The notes: a model not told the origin generated them from the letters alone. 64,000 bases of DNA from Trichomonas vaginalis G3 (GCF_026262505.1 NC_067204.1:23219300-23283299), one strand, 5' to 3'; positions 51,599-62,696 are shown, counted from the stretch's first letter. Program-made: numbers and translations.

Positions 51599-52573
51599 AT
51601 GAATCCTTACAAAGGGTATGTCGATCGAATTTACCTAATTGGTATTTCCAATCAGATTGAAGAAGGTAAAATGACATGGGAAGAAGCTTGCACCCATGTT
51701 CCCATCGCCCCAACCCTTCAATCAAATGATTTCAAATATTTAGATGTTTCAAAATCTTTTTTACAAAATCAATTTAGCTTACAGAATATCCCATTGCCTA
51801 AAGGCAAGAAAGGTCGTAGGGTCAATCCCTACGACCAAATCAAAGCTCTTGCTGTGATACATGACCACTGGGCCTTTCCATGTGGTCAAACAAAACAATG
51901 GAAACGTTTGAAATTACAACAAATTGATGTATCTTATAGAGAAGTACGCAGATACTTCAAAGAAAATCATTTCACCAAGACGCGATTAGAGCATGCCGGG
52001 CCAGAAACAGCAGTAAGATATTGGGCGCTTTCACCCAATCTTATCTGGCACGCAGATGTTCATTATTTTAGGGGTGTTCGTGGCCAGTATATTTATGGCA
52101 TAATCGACAATTTTAGCCGCAAAGTCCTAGCGTGTATACAAATACCAGATATGCTGGCAGCGACGACAGCGAACGTTGCGGCTTCCGCCTTCATTGAATT
52201 TGGCGCCCCTTATTGTTTCTGGACCGACAACGGTTCAGAAAATAGGGGCGCCTTTCAAGATCTACTTGATCTTTGGGGCGTCCAATGGCGGCATACAGAC
52301 TCTCATTCTCCCTACCAAAATGGGAAGATTGAGAGATTCTGGCCGACATTGGAGCGCTGCCAAAGCATTCAGGCTATTCCTGCCTTTATTTGGGAGTACA
52401 ATAATAACACACCGCATGAAGATCTCCCAATTAATCCATTAACTGGAACAAATTACACGCCAAATCAAATGTATCAGCTGAAACCGAAATACACAAATGC
52501 AGATACAGAAATGTTGTGGCAAATATGGGATACAGATACAGGCATGACCGCTGTTGACACATTCACAGCGTAA
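51599..52573 (+). CDS. Retroviral-type (rve) integrase/transposase
   Basis: 324 residues from the ATG at 51599. The N-terminal 130 residues look like a helix-turn-helix/zipper region (MTWEEACTHVP..., IDVSYREVRRYFKENHF). Residues about 145-265 are the RNase-H-like integrase core: D153 in 'WHADVHYFRG', D210 in 'FWTDNGSEN' and E245 in 'SPYQNGKIERFWPTLE', with 34 residues between the last two (DD34E). 'YIYGIIDNFSRKVLACI' and 'GVQWRHTDSHSPYQNG' are typical of the family. The end has 'YNNNTPHEDLPINPLTG', as in integrases and IS3/IS481 transposases. It would cut and join the element's TG/CA ends. All three catalytic residues are present and the gene is intact. GC content is higher than in surrounding genes. 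Confidence 0.9.
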   Translation: MNPYKGYVDRIYLIGISNQIEEGKMTWEEACTHVPIAPTLQSNDFKYLDVSKSFLQNQFSLQNIPLPKGKKGRRVNPYDQIKALAVIHDHWAFPCGQTKQWKRLKLQQIDVSYREVRRYFKENHFTKTRLEHAGPETAVRYWALSPNLIWHADVHYFRGVRGQYIYGIIDNFSRKVLACIQIPDMLAATTANVAASAFIEFGAPYCFWTDNGSENRGAFQDLLDLWGVQWRHTDSHSPYQNGKIERFWPTLERCQSIQAIPAFIWEYNNNTPHEDLPINPLTGTNYTPNQMYQLKPKYTNADTEMLWQIWDTDTGMTAVDTFTA

Positions 52574-53021
52574 TAATAAACATAATTTTTTAATTTCATT
52601 TTTAACAAGTTTTTTAAATGTATGTAATGAATAATTCATTAGAATATGATAATGCACATTGTAACAGAATAGAACAATCACCAAATTTTTTTTTGAAATT
52701 AAAAAATAAAAGTAAAAAGTATAAAGTAATCTAACCAAAAAAGATATTTAAAAGAATTTTGGAAAAAACAGAATAAGGATAATGATATTATTTTAGATAC
52801 ACAATCGATGTACTGAAGAATAATCCGGTAAAATGATGATATAAAATTAGATTATTTTACAAGTAGCTAAAAGAATAAAACTATAATATAAAATAAATGA
52901 AGTTTAATGAAACAATAAAGGTTAAATAAATAATAAAGATTTTTATTTTATATCAGTATTGAGAAGAAGTAACAGCTGACACTTGGTAGACAACTTCTTT
53001 ATGTCTAGAAAATTCTATCTT

Positions 53022-53927
53022 GCCTTTTATTTTTTTCTCGCTGTGAAACGTATTCGGTCATTTTTTTAAAAATTAATTTTTTGTTAGAGATAAGAGCTAA
53101 AACTCGGTAAACAACTTCTTTATGTCTAGAAAATTCTATCTTGCCTTTTATTTTTTTCTCGCTGTGAAACGTATTCGGTCATTTTTTTAAAAATTAATTT
53201 TTGTTAGAGATAAGAGCTAAAACTCGGTAAACAACTTCTTTATGTCTAGAAAATTCTATCTTGCCTTTTATTTTTTTTCTCGCTGTGAAACGTATTCGGT
53301 CATTTTTTTAAAAATTAATTTTTTGTTAGAGATAAGAGCTAAAACTTTGCAGACAACTCCCCCATGTCTAGCAAATTTAACATTCGTCTCCCATTTTTAT
53401 ATATTTGGTTTAGAATGTTCGAAAATGCGTAATATGGTCATTAATATTAATTGAAAAGAACCTTGAATTAATTCAATCTGATCTCACAAAATATTTTAAA
53501 TTACAAACTTTGTAGTTTGAATAGATAATTAGTATTAACTCAAATAACTAGTTTATTTTGAATAAAATTATTTGAATTCATTCAATTTTGTGAATTTTCC
53601 TTCAAAAATCAAGTTTAAATATCTTATTTGCCATATAATTATAAATACAATGAAACATATTCGAAATTGAAAAGAATGACTTTTTCTGTTCTTTCAATCA
53701 TTCAATTTGAATTTTGCAATATTGGATTTCTCATTAAATTGCTATTAAAAACAACAAGCAATTTAACTTACATTCAAATTTATTTGTGTTATATTCAATC
53801 TTCTCAAAACTTATAATTTTCGGCTATAGCATGATTATATGCTATATAATATAATAAACCTATAATAGTATCATTCTTTCAATTATTTGAAGAGAAAACC
53901 GAAAAAATCTATTTTCGGTCTATAACA
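53022..53927 (-). repeat. Right terminal inverted repeat of the transposon
   Basis: Reverse complement of the left arm, with three 121-bp units (GCTGTGAAACGTATTCGGTC in each) and small A/T-run length changes. An extra partial unit (TAGACAACTTCTTTATGTCTAG) extends inward to about 52990. Confidence 0.85.
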
Positions 53928-53942
53928 AAAATGAATTTCCAA
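53928..53942 (+). repeat. 15-bp direct repeat flanking the transposon (right copy)
   Basis: AAAATGAATTTCCAA, identical to 50503-50517; a presumed target-site duplication of unusual length. Confidence 0.8.
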
Positions 53943-54408
53943 ACATATTTTTTATCTCATTTTTTTGATTTTGAAAAAAAATTTGGAGAGAAGATCTCTT
54001 CGTTTTTGAATTTTATCACGATGGTTTTAAAGTATATTAGACACATGTATTGATATTACTATTTTTGTATATTTTGAGAGAAAATCCCCAAAAAGTAAGA
54101 AAATCTAAGACGGTTTGAGAAAATATATAAACTATTGAAAATTTGAATTAAACTTCTAATTTGGAAAAAAGAAATTTGGAAAGAAGAAAATTCAAAAATC
54201 GAGATTTAGACTCAGCATCAAATGGAGAACAAAATGTTGTAATAAACAGAAATTCATCAAAAGTAACAGCTCTCAATTTTTTGACATTTGTAAATTCTAA
54301 ATTGAATAAGAAAAATGAAATAATACTAAGCATAATACAATATTCTAGATTTAATTATAATTAGGAAAAAGTTAGTTTTGAGAGTACTTTTCATAGGCAT
54401 ATAGAATG

Positions 54409-55331
54409 AAATCTTCTGAAAAATAATATCACATAAACTCATATTATTTTCTAATATATAACTATTTTATATAAAAATCAAATTCAATGATCTTAAAAGC
54501 GAAGGATAAACCTCAAAATTTACGAATATAATGAGTGGGAATATAATGCTTATCTATCATAAAACCATATGAAATATCAATTTTTGCTTTACGCCTAATT
54601 TTTGACGACAATTAGCAAAAAATGTTAAATGTTAACACTCAGTCCATTTGAATATGAAAAATAAAATTGACTTTGATTAAATGTTTTTATTTATCATGCA
54701 ATTCTTCTTGCGACCAAAGATTTGAATAAAAGTTCAAAAAATAAGATAGCTTAAAAAATAATATACGGTAGTGTTTACTAATAGATGAATAGTATATAAA
54801 TTCTATTAAAATGGATTTGATCCAAAAAAATATAAAACCAAAAATAATTGTTATAATTTAAATGAAGAAGTAATTTCAAACGATTTTATTTATGATCAAA
54901 TTTTATATATTTTTTTGGATCAAATCCATTTTAATAGAATTTATATACTATTCATCTATTAGTAAACACTACCGTATATTATTTTTTAAGCTATCTTATT
55001 TTTTGAACTTTTATTCAAATCTTTGGTCGCAAGAAGAATTGCATGATAAATAAAAACATTTAATCAAAGTCAATTTTATTTTTCATATTCAAATGGACTG
55101 AGTGTTAACATTTAACATTTTTTGCTAATTGTCGTCAAAAATTAGGCGTAAAGCAAAAATTGATATTTCATATGGTTTTATGATAGATAAGCATTATATT
55201 CCCACTCATTATATTCGTAAATTTTGAGGTTTATCCTTCGCTTTTAAGATCATTGAATTTGATTTTTATCTAAAATAGTTATATATTAGAAAATAATATG
55301 AGTTTATGTGATATTATTTTTCAGAAGATTT
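54409..55331. repeat. 0.92-kb near-perfect palindrome (arms about 430 bp, loop about 63 bp)
   Basis: Left arm 54409-54837 starts AAATCTTCTGAAAAATAATA, and the right arm (54901-55331) ends with its complement; over the whole arm only a few substitutions and a 2-bp indel are visible. The spacer (54838-54900) is A/T-rich. There is no gene. The tip sequences do not match the transposon, and no clear target duplication is seen (flanks GAATG and TTGTG). It could be a foldback or MITE-like element, a segmental inverted duplication or an assembly artefact. Confidence 0.85.
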
Positions 55332-56490
55332 TGTGTTCTTCTTCAAAATTTTATTTTTTATTAAAAAGAATCTTAACAAAATATACATTTACTTTAATTA
55401 ATATTTAAAAACGTGCTCTATCAAAAGTTCCAAAAATTCAATATTTTAGCTTTTCTGAGGTGTCACTTTTGATGAATTTCTGTTTACAACATTGTTTCTT
55501 CATATGAAGGAAAAAAATTTTCTTGAGAAGAAATAGAGTTTTTAAAATTTTATTGTATGTAATGAAATAAACAAATATTAAAATTATTTTTTGATAACAA
55601 GAAGATTCCCAACAGAAAATATTTGAGACAAAGAAAAAAAGAAAATTGAAAAATATTACTCTCCTTTACATTTCTTGAGATTTTCAATTTATTTTTATAA
55701 AATTGACAGTTTTATACGTTTAGATGAAAATAAGTGATTTTGCTTGAAATAAAAGTTATTGTTTGCTTACAGCTATCAAATAGATTTTTGCTATTTTGAT
55801 TAAAATTTGTTAATCAAATTAATAAATTTTTTCTAAATATCTTAAATATCTGGATCACTCACATATACAATGAATTGAACGATAAAAATAATACAAACTT
55901 AACTAAGTTTCCTGTTTTTCAACTAAAAAAATTATGCAAATTAAATTAAATTAAATTGTTTATTCAAATATAAAACAAAGATGAAGTAATTACAGTTATC
56001 ATAAACTTTATGAATAACTCTGTATTTGGTTCAGATTTTCGTAAAAATATTTTTATTAATATCGATAAGAATACGTTTACCTACTATCACAACATATCGA
56101 TAAACAAGAGTAGAGTGATTTTTATCATCGAAACTTTTTAAAAGCTGTAAGCTGGAAGGAAAAATCTTGTTTTTTCTGAGTTAGTTGTAGAACTATTGAT
56201 GTACGAGTTATCATTGTGATGTAGAAGGATGTCAATGTACTGACTGAAGGATATGAAGTGAATTGAATTTCATTGAATTTCAATTTGATCAAAATTTGTT
56301 GAAATGATATGAATGTGTCAACATCTGTATCACTCTCTTTCACTCCTTCCCTATTCTTTCGAGAACGAAGCTAGCTCAGCTTTCGCTGAGCGAATTGACA
56401 CTTTTGATGTCCTAAACGTACATGCTCTCAAATTTATCGAAAAAAATTATACCACCTAAACTAGTATATTCTTATTTTAAATATGATATT
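55332..56490. other. Intergenic, 1.2 kb, no gene seen
   Basis: AT-rich. A small GC-rich hairpin, GCTCAGC-TTTC-GCTGAGC, lies at 56374-56391. The open frame at 56125-56343 (minus) has no domain. Confidence 0.45.
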
Positions 56491-56491
56491 A

Positions 56492-56771
56492 TCCTTAGAA
56501 TCCACACTAGAATATATTTAAATCAACTTTTAAAAAAGTTCGAATCCTGCGCGTCTCACTTTTTAAATTTTCCAAAAGGAAAATTATATTCTCCTAAAAT
56601 GAAAACAATTTTCCGAATTGACATCCTTATATCCTTAGAAATCACACTAGAATATATTTAAATCAACTTTTAAAAAAGTTCGAATCCTGCGCGTCTCACT
56701 TTTTAAATTTTCCAAAAGGAAAATTATATTCTCCTAAAATGAAAATAATTTTCCGAATTGACATCCTTAGT
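56492..56771. repeat. 140-bp tandem duplication
   Basis: Two copies (56492-56631, 56632-56771) nearly identical, containing TTTAAATCAACTTTTAAAAA, AGTTCGAATCCTGCGCGTCT and CCAAAAGGAAAATTATATTC. Differences are at ATCCACAC/AATCACAC and AAAACAAT/AAAATAAT. The GTTCGAATCC part recalls a tRNA T-arm/B-box, but no tRNA structure can be drawn. Confidence 0.75.
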
Positions 56772-57087
56772 AAAACTGAATAATTCGAAATCATGCTCAA
56801 TAAAATCGCAAATTTTGAGATATTTTAAAGGCGCGTAGCATGTAAAAATGTAGGTTCTAAAATTAACAATGCTATATTCTTTTTAAAGGACGCTTTAACA
56901 CTCAAAAAGTATATAAAATTGGAATTATCTTGATTATGATTATTTTTGTATATTTTTAGAAACTTTCATAAAATTGTCAATTTTCATCCAGATATTTTCA
57001 TAAAACAGGATATATGAATGTAAGAATAAGTATATATGTTTTAAGATTAAAATGAGGGGAAAAAACGATATTTTAGCTTTTTTAATT

Positions 57088-59190
57088 TTAATAAAAATCG
57101 TCAGAATCGTCAGAATCATCATAATCATCAAATTCTAGAAAATCATAAATATCATAAACATCATGCATAGCATAATACATTTGATGAGAATTATGCATCA
57201 TTAATTCAGTTGGATAAACCATTTTCTTATTTCGAAATGCAGAAATTACATTTTTATTTTTCCTGTAAATTGCCCAATTCATAACATGTGTATAATCGAA
57301 CTTGATCTCTTTTTTGATCATGTTTAATATAATTTTCTCATCCAAATTGTTTTCAATGAAATAGTCGATGAAGCTCGTGTTGTTGATATCACTTGCATTA
57401 ATATCTGTTGTTTTTTCAATTAGTAAGTTAATTAGATTGGAATCTCTACTATAGCGAGCTGCAAGGATAAGTGGTGTTTCATTTTTATTTGTTTTTGCAT
57501 TTACATCTACTCCTAAATCGATTAATAATTTAGCAATACCAGTATAGGAGTCAGATTCAATCACATAGTGAAGGATGTTCCTTCCTAAATAATCCTGAAA
57601 ATTGATGTGATCTATGGACGTAACATTTCCAAAGTTTACTTGATTTGTAAATTTTATAAATGCAAGCTTCTTATCTTGTTCGTCAAAACTAAAATTATTC
57701 ATGAGTGCTTCTATAATTGAGTAGTTTTGATATTCTATAGCAAGAGATAATGCTGTCTCATTTTTGAAATTTAAATTAATTCCATTTTTAACCATAAGTC
57801 CTATTATTGAGAATATGAATTTATTTGGCTTTTGCAAAAGAGCAATAAAAAATAATTCATAATCAATTATAAATGCCGAATCCGTTTGCTCTTTCAAATT
57901 CAATAAATTTAATATTGCTGAGTAATAAGATTTTCTAATTGATTTTGGCAAATCGAAAACGTCTAATTTAGCACCATTTCTGACTAAGAAGCCTATTAAA
58001 TCTGGATTATAATAAGCAATTGAATATTCGAGCAAATTATATGTTGTGTTTTCTTTAAATATTGTAATAAAGGAATTAACTGGGCATCCTTTGCTAATTA
58101 GTGATAAAAGAAACTGACTCTTATTATTGTTGACGGCTGAATCAAGAAGTGATTGTAAGTTTATTTTTTCTTTTGGAATGTTATCCAACATCTTCCAAAA
58201 TAAGTAATTCTTATTATATCTGATACATGCTTTGAAATGATCATTTGTAAACTCCAAATCAGGAAAATACTTAAAACATAAAAGAGCCATTTTGGAATAA
58301 GACTTTTCAATTATATATTGATAGATATCGCATGATGGAAATGATTGTTTTGTGATGATTCCTTTTTCAAACAAATACTTATTTATTTCATGATTCTCTT
58401 TGGATTGAATGAAATATAATAACTCGCTAGGTGTTAATTTGTTTCCATGATTTATTGAAATTGTTGCTAAATCAAAGAATTTCATATCAAGAAGTTTCTT
58501 TAATGGATATTCAATATTATTGTAAATACAATAGCAAAATGCCTTGATATTTAATGAATCTAAACATAATTCTGGATGCTGATTATGGCAATCATAGTTT
58601 AATAAAATCCAATCTGCAATTTCATTTTTATTGTATTGAATTGCTGTATTTATGTTTAAACCAAAATCATGGCCACTCTCTGCCAAAAGGTTAATTGTTT
58701 CAATATTTCCTAACATTATTGCATATTTGTATGTTTCATCATTTGCCTTTGCTCCATTCATCATTAGATACCTTAAAATATTCTCGTTTCCTTTAATAAC
58801 TGCGTAATTTATGAGTATATGATCATCAAAATTGAACTTCTCGTCAACTTTGGAGATGAACTCTTCGAGACAATTATTATCAATCAATGGAAGTAGTTCC
58901 GAATATAAGCTCTTCAATTCATGATATCTACTATCATATCTATATTGCCATAAATAATAATCGATTTTTTCTTTGAATGTTCCTTCAATAGAAATCAAAC
59001 TTTTTATTAAATTGCAACAATTTCTTATGTTCTCTGCGATAAGATAGTCAGATTGATATTTTTCGAGAAGTTCGATTTTCACCTGATTGAATTTTACATT
59101 ATAGAATGAATTCCATAACTGCTCACTGATTGTGCTAAGTTTATGCATGCTCTCCGGTATTTCACACTCAGATATTGTTTGAAATGCCAT
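57088..59190 (-). CDS. Degenerate-ankyrin protein, 700 aa
   Basis: Intact from the ATG at 59190 (MAFQTISECEIPESMHKL) to 57088; in-frame codons upstream lack an ATG. The N-terminal 120 residues are helical without a match. Degenerate ankyrin repeats follow over residues 120-640 ('ILINYAVIKGNENILRYLMM', 'TYKYAIMLGNIETINLLAES', 'GRNILHYVIESDSYTGIAKL' then 'LIDLGVDVNAKTNKNE'). The C-terminus is Tyr/Asp/Ser-rich and strongly acidic (DFLEFDDYDDSDDSDDF). It is the closest paralogue of the broken gene at 45.6-50.3 kb, which has a G(F/Y)Dxx array near a similar acidic end. Role unknown; protein binding is presumed. It is the intact member of this pair. Confidence 0.8.
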   Translation of the reverse strand: MAFQTISECEIPESMHKLSTISEQLWNSFYNVKFNQVKIELLEKYQSDYLIAENIRNCCNLIKSLISIEGTFKEKIDYYLWQYRYDSRYHELKSLYSELLPLIDNNCLEEFISKVDEKFNFDDHILINYAVIKGNENILRYLMMNGAKANDETYKYAIMLGNIETINLLAESGHDFGLNINTAIQYNKNEIADWILLNYDCHNQHPELCLDSLNIKAFCYCIYNNIEYPLKKLLDMKFFDLATISINHGNKLTPSELLYFIQSKENHEINKYLFEKGIITKQSFPSCDIYQYIIEKSYSKMALLCFKYFPDLEFTNDHFKACIRYNKNYLFWKMLDNIPKEKINLQSLLDSAVNNNKSQFLLSLISKGCPVNSFITIFKENTTYNLLEYSIAYYNPDLIGFLVRNGAKLDVFDLPKSIRKSYYSAILNLLNLKEQTDSAFIIDYELFFIALLQKPNKFIFSIIGLMVKNGINLNFKNETALSLAIEYQNYSIIEALMNNFSFDEQDKKLAFIKFTNQVNFGNVTSIDHINFQDYLGRNILHYVIESDSYTGIAKLLIDLGVDVNAKTNKNETPLILAARYSRDSNLINLLIEKTTDINASDINNTSFIDYFIENNLDEKIILNMIKKEIKFDYTHVMNWAIYRKNKNVISAFRNKKMVYPTELMMHNSHQMYYAMHDVYDIYDFLEFDDYDDSDDSDDFY

Positions 59191-60013
59191 TTCTTCAAGT
59201 TGATTAGAAAGCACTATTAATTTGTGTCAAAAAATTAGACAAGTCATTCAATCACTAAAATTCATGTCTTATAAATTTTTAAGTAGATTAATAATTATAG
59301 TACATGTGTATGATCAAAGGTAATAATGTTTGTGCACCAATTCAATATGAAATTTTCATGTGAATCTGACATGTATAGTAAATATTAAAATAGTGCAGTG
59401 AAATAGTCTTATTATTAGAATAATTGCATAATTCATTCTCATAATAGGAATAAGTTTCAATCTTGTCGAAATAATTTTTCTTTGTGCATATAAGATCCAA
59501 AAACTTTATCACGACTACTTATCAAAAATAATATTAGTATAGTTTCACAGAATATATATACTATATGAGCAATGTTGTTAATTTTTTATAAAGAGATCCT
59601 TTTTTCTTTATTTTCAATAATTGACTGCAACAATTTATGTGCATTGGGCTACAATATGTGAATGAACCTATACTAATTATTAATGCCTAATATTTAATGA
59701 AATACTCAATGTAATAACACAATTTACATGAATATTTGTGTTTGAAACAACAATTTGATAGAGTTCCAAGTGAACTATCAAATCATTAATGTTCACAAAC
59801 TATTTGGTATATTAGAAAACTTTCTCTTAATTGTTAAAATTTGTGTAATTTGGTCCGAACGATACCATTAACAAAAATTTTGAAAAAAAGGTGTAATTTA
59901 GCACTAACCACACCACCAAATGTTTTTGTCTTCTCTTCTTTTAAACAACAACTTTTTTTTTGATAAAATGGATTTTTAATTTCTAATTCTCTTTAAAAAA
60001 CCATGTCGGAATA
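59191..60013. other. Intergenic between divergent ankyrin genes
   Basis: AT-rich 0.82 kb. GGTGTAATTTAGCACTAACC and a related GTGTAATTTGGTCCGAACG (59840-59920) form a loose repeat. No gene. Confidence 0.45.
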
Positions 60014-60020
60014 TCATTTT
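60014..60020 (+). promoter_or_regulatory. Initiator element (Inr) TCATTTT
   Basis: TCA(+1)TTTT with the +1 A at 60016, 19 nt before the ATG at 60035; fits the trichomonad initiator. Confidence 0.6.
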
Positions 60021-60034
60021 TAATAAAGAAGTTC

Positions 60035-62053
60035 ATGACTTCCGAGCATGTTAAACCCTATGATGACTTCATTAAAGCCTATGAAGCACTCTTCCACTTG
60101 GGATCTGACCAAAACGATGAAGATGTAATAAATATGATTACAAATATTATAATTTCCAAATACAAAGTTGATTTTCCAGATATATTTCTTAGCATTTTGA
60201 TGGCAATCAAATTCAATTATCGATCCACTCTACGTTATGTTAATATTATTAACAATTTATTAATCACCAATTCAATATCTGAAATGGGCAATGAATTCTT
60301 ATTAAAAATGTCTAAACAGTTACATTTGGATTTATTCAAAGATGCATCCAATAATTGTATGATCAAATATAATCAAAAATTCCCACAAGAGGATGAAATT
60401 CTCCGTATAATCATGAATGATCAAGTCGATAAATTCATTGAATACATAATTAACAATCCGATTGATGATGTTTATATTCTTATTCCTGGTTTTGCGGGTC
60501 TTTCACCTCTTCAAGCATGCTGTTATTTTGGCTCAGTTAATATTTTCAATTTCATGATTTCAAATTTAAATACCAAAATTACACAGAAAGATTTTCAATA
60601 TTCCCTGATTGGTGGTAATGCTGATATCATCAATGAATGTTTTAAGAATCATTCAATCGATGAAATATGCATGGAATACATTATTGAATCGCATAACAAC
60701 ACATATCTTGAATATATCTTTGAAATGGACTTGGTTAATCTTTCTTATATTTATATCGAATCAATTATCAGATCTCAAAACATGAATGCTTTCCTCCTAG
60801 TATATGAAAAAAATAAAAATTGCATAATTCCATGGTGTGCTGCTTTGAAACCGTGTTATGCTTTTCTTCAAGAAGAAAATATAAATATTTTAGCGAGAAC
60901 TTCAGACCAATGGACACTACTTCATTATGCAACTGCATATAATAATGTAGAATTATGCAAACGTTTTTCAGGCTCTCAAGATTTGATAAATGAACGAGAT
61001 GACAAAGGTAGGTCAGCTCTTCATTTTGGAGTTATCAATAATAATAAAGAAATTGTAGAAATTCTAATTTCCAATGGTGCTGACATCAATGCTAAGGATA
61101 ATGAAGGGGCAACGGCACTTCATATAGCAGCACGGATGAATAGAAAAGAAATTGCTGAAATTCTTATTGCCCATGGTTCTGATGTTAATATTCAAGATAA
61201 TGATTCAGATGGGAGAACTCCATTGCACTATGCTACAGAACATAATAGTATAGATGTCTTAAAGGTCCTTATTTCAAATAAAGTGGATATAAATGCAAAA
61301 GATAAGAATGGTTATTCTGCATTGCACATTGCTGCTGATTGCAATTATAGAGATTTTGCAGATCTATTAATTTCGAATGGTGCAGAAATAAATGCAAGTG
61401 ATAAAAATGGAGTAACAGCGTTACACATTTCCTCGATAAGGAATAGTGTCCAAGTAGGAAAGTTATTAATAATGTCAAATGTCGATATTAATGCAAAAGA
61501 TATCTATGGTCAGAATGCCATTCATTTGGCAGCCATACATAACTGTAAAGAGATTATAAAATTGCTCATTTCTCATGGTGCAGATCTATCCTCAAAATCT
61601 AATTCAGGAAAGATTGCTCTTCATTTTGCAGCAAGTAATAACAGTGTGGATGTAATAGATGATCTTATTATGCATGGTTCAGATATTAATTCTAAAGATA
61701 ATTATGGGAAAACTGCACTTCATGAAGCAGCAATAAATAGTAGTAAAGAACTAGCAGAATGCCTTATATTACATGGTATTAAAATTAATACTGCCGATAA
61801 TGAAGGGTATACAGCCCTTTATTATGCTTTAAAAAATGGGAAAATGGAAACAGCTGAGCTCCTTAAATCGCATGGAGCTATCGAATCCGTACAGAATAGA
61901 GCTATCGGATCCATACAGAATACATCCTCCAATAGTGAAGTTACAAAAACAAAAGAAGAACCAGAAAATGACTTGCTTTATGGTTGTATGGGTTTAGGTA
62001 TGTTATCCTTATGGTCTTATGGAATATATAAATCAATTTCATTTTTCTTTTAG
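60035..62053 (+). CDS. DUF3447-type N-domain plus ankyrin protein with C-terminal hydrophobic anchor
   Basis: 672 residues, intact, from the ATG selected by the Inr at 60014. Residues 1-260 are the N-domain shared with the loci at 37, 41 and 62.7 kb ('YDDFIKAYEALFHLGSDQ', 'LSPLQACCYFGSVNIFNF', 'SLIGGNADIINECF', 'CIIPWCAALKPCY'). About ten ankyrin repeats fill residues 285-615, the clean ones of the type 'GATALHIAARMNRKEIAEIL' with 'IAHGSDVNIQDND'. The end is a short Ser/Glu linker and a hydrophobic stretch (LLYGCMGLGMLSLWSYGIY followed by KSISFFF), consistent with a tail anchor. It shows the undamaged sequence at the two positions where its paralogues carry TGA. Function unknown; a membrane-tethered binding protein is inference. 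Confidence 0.88.
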   Translation: MTSEHVKPYDDFIKAYEALFHLGSDQNDEDVINMITNIIISKYKVDFPDIFLSILMAIKFNYRSTLRYVNIINNLLITNSISEMGNEFLLKMSKQLHLDLFKDASNNCMIKYNQKFPQEDEILRIIMNDQVDKFIEYIINNPIDDVYILIPGFAGLSPLQACCYFGSVNIFNFMISNLNTKITQKDFQYSLIGGNADIINECFKNHSIDEICMEYIIESHNNTYLEYIFEMDLVNLSYIYIESIIRSQNMNAFLLVYEKNKNCIIPWCAALKPCYAFLQEENINILARTSDQWTLLHYATAYNNVELCKRFSGSQDLINERDDKGRSALHFGVINNNKEIVEILISNGADINAKDNEGATALHIAARMNRKEIAEILIAHGSDVNIQDNDSDGRTPLHYATEHNSIDVLKVLISNKVDINAKDKNGYSALHIAADCNYRDFADLLISNGAEINASDKNGVTALHISSIRNSVQVGKLLIMSNVDINAKDIYGQNAIHLAAIHNCKEIIKLLISHGADLSSKSNSGKIALHFAASNNSVDVIDDLIMHGSDINSKDNYGKTALHEAAINSSKELAECLILHGIKINTADNEGYTALYYALKNGKMETAELLKSHGAIESVQNRAIGSIQNTSSNSEVTKTKEEPENDLLYGCMGLGMLSLWSYGIYKSISFFF

Positions 62054-62696
62054 ATTGTCAAAGACCATCAACAAATTTGTTGTTATTTAAACTATTTAGG
62101 TAATTATAACATTTAAATAAAAGTTCGCGTAATAAAATATGTATTTAATGTTACAAACATAAATTCTTGTGACATTTTTCATATTTCATGATTCATATAG
62201 ATAACATAGACAAATCACAGCATAATCTTATTATATGTCATGTTTATAATATAATAATGTTATTTATACATGTTTAAACTATAGTTTGGACTTTGTGAAT
62301 CTTATGTGAATCTTGAGAAATATCAATGACCAGCCATACTCTTTGCAACAGATATCACCATGATATTTTCAATTATCCTATGTACAAATCACATAAATTT
62401 GACGGATTCTCCAAAATTATATCTTCAATCAGAATCCATATCCTGCACAAGCGCATGAGATGCACCTCCATGATGAGCTAGAATTTTTGATGCATTTTAT
62501 TCAGTGATTAATATCTAGCGAAATGTAAATAAAAAAAACCGAATAATTTTGTAATTGTTGTGCATATTCATAGAACATTGTTAAAAATGTCTCGAGTGAT
62601 AGATTGGTTAATGGATTTCTTTGAGTCTGAGTTATTATTTGTTGAAAGTCAAAAACAGCTTTCAAATTTTTATTTGATTGGATTACTATTTTTCTC
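62054..62696. other. Intergenic, 0.64 kb, no gene seen
   Basis: AT-rich spacer between tandem ankyrin paralogues. The open frame at 62501-62698 (minus) lacks features. Confidence 0.45.

Larger units (their letters stand above)
50518..53927. mobile_element. 3.41-kb integrase-type DNA transposon with 0.9-kb terminal inverted repeats
   Basis: Ends are 5'-TGTTATAG...CTATAACA-3' (TG...CA, as in elements moved by retroviral-type integrases). The terminal inverted repeats (about 50518-51418 and 53022-53927) are near-identical over 0.9 kb, and each contains three 121-bp internal tandem repeats. A single gene, a DD34E rve integrase, lies between them. The two arms differ only by small length changes in A/T runs, implying recent movement. 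The element lies about 270 bp upstream of the broken ankyrin gene. Ginger-type transposons (integrase, TGT ends) are the nearest class I know; their 4-bp target duplications do not match the 15-bp repeat here. Open frames of 62 codons inside both arms (50629-50817, 53628-53816) are mirror copies and probably not genes. Confidence 0.9.

Noticed and set aside
53628-53816. 62-codon frame present identically in both transposon arms
   Set aside because: It is in the terminal inverted repeats, has no domain, and its two copies are mirror images; probably non-coding.
56545-56575. tRNA-like GTTCGAATCC (T-arm) in the 140-bp tandem repeat
   Set aside because: Neither the T-stem nor an acceptor or A-box can be paired upstream; only the loop motif matches.
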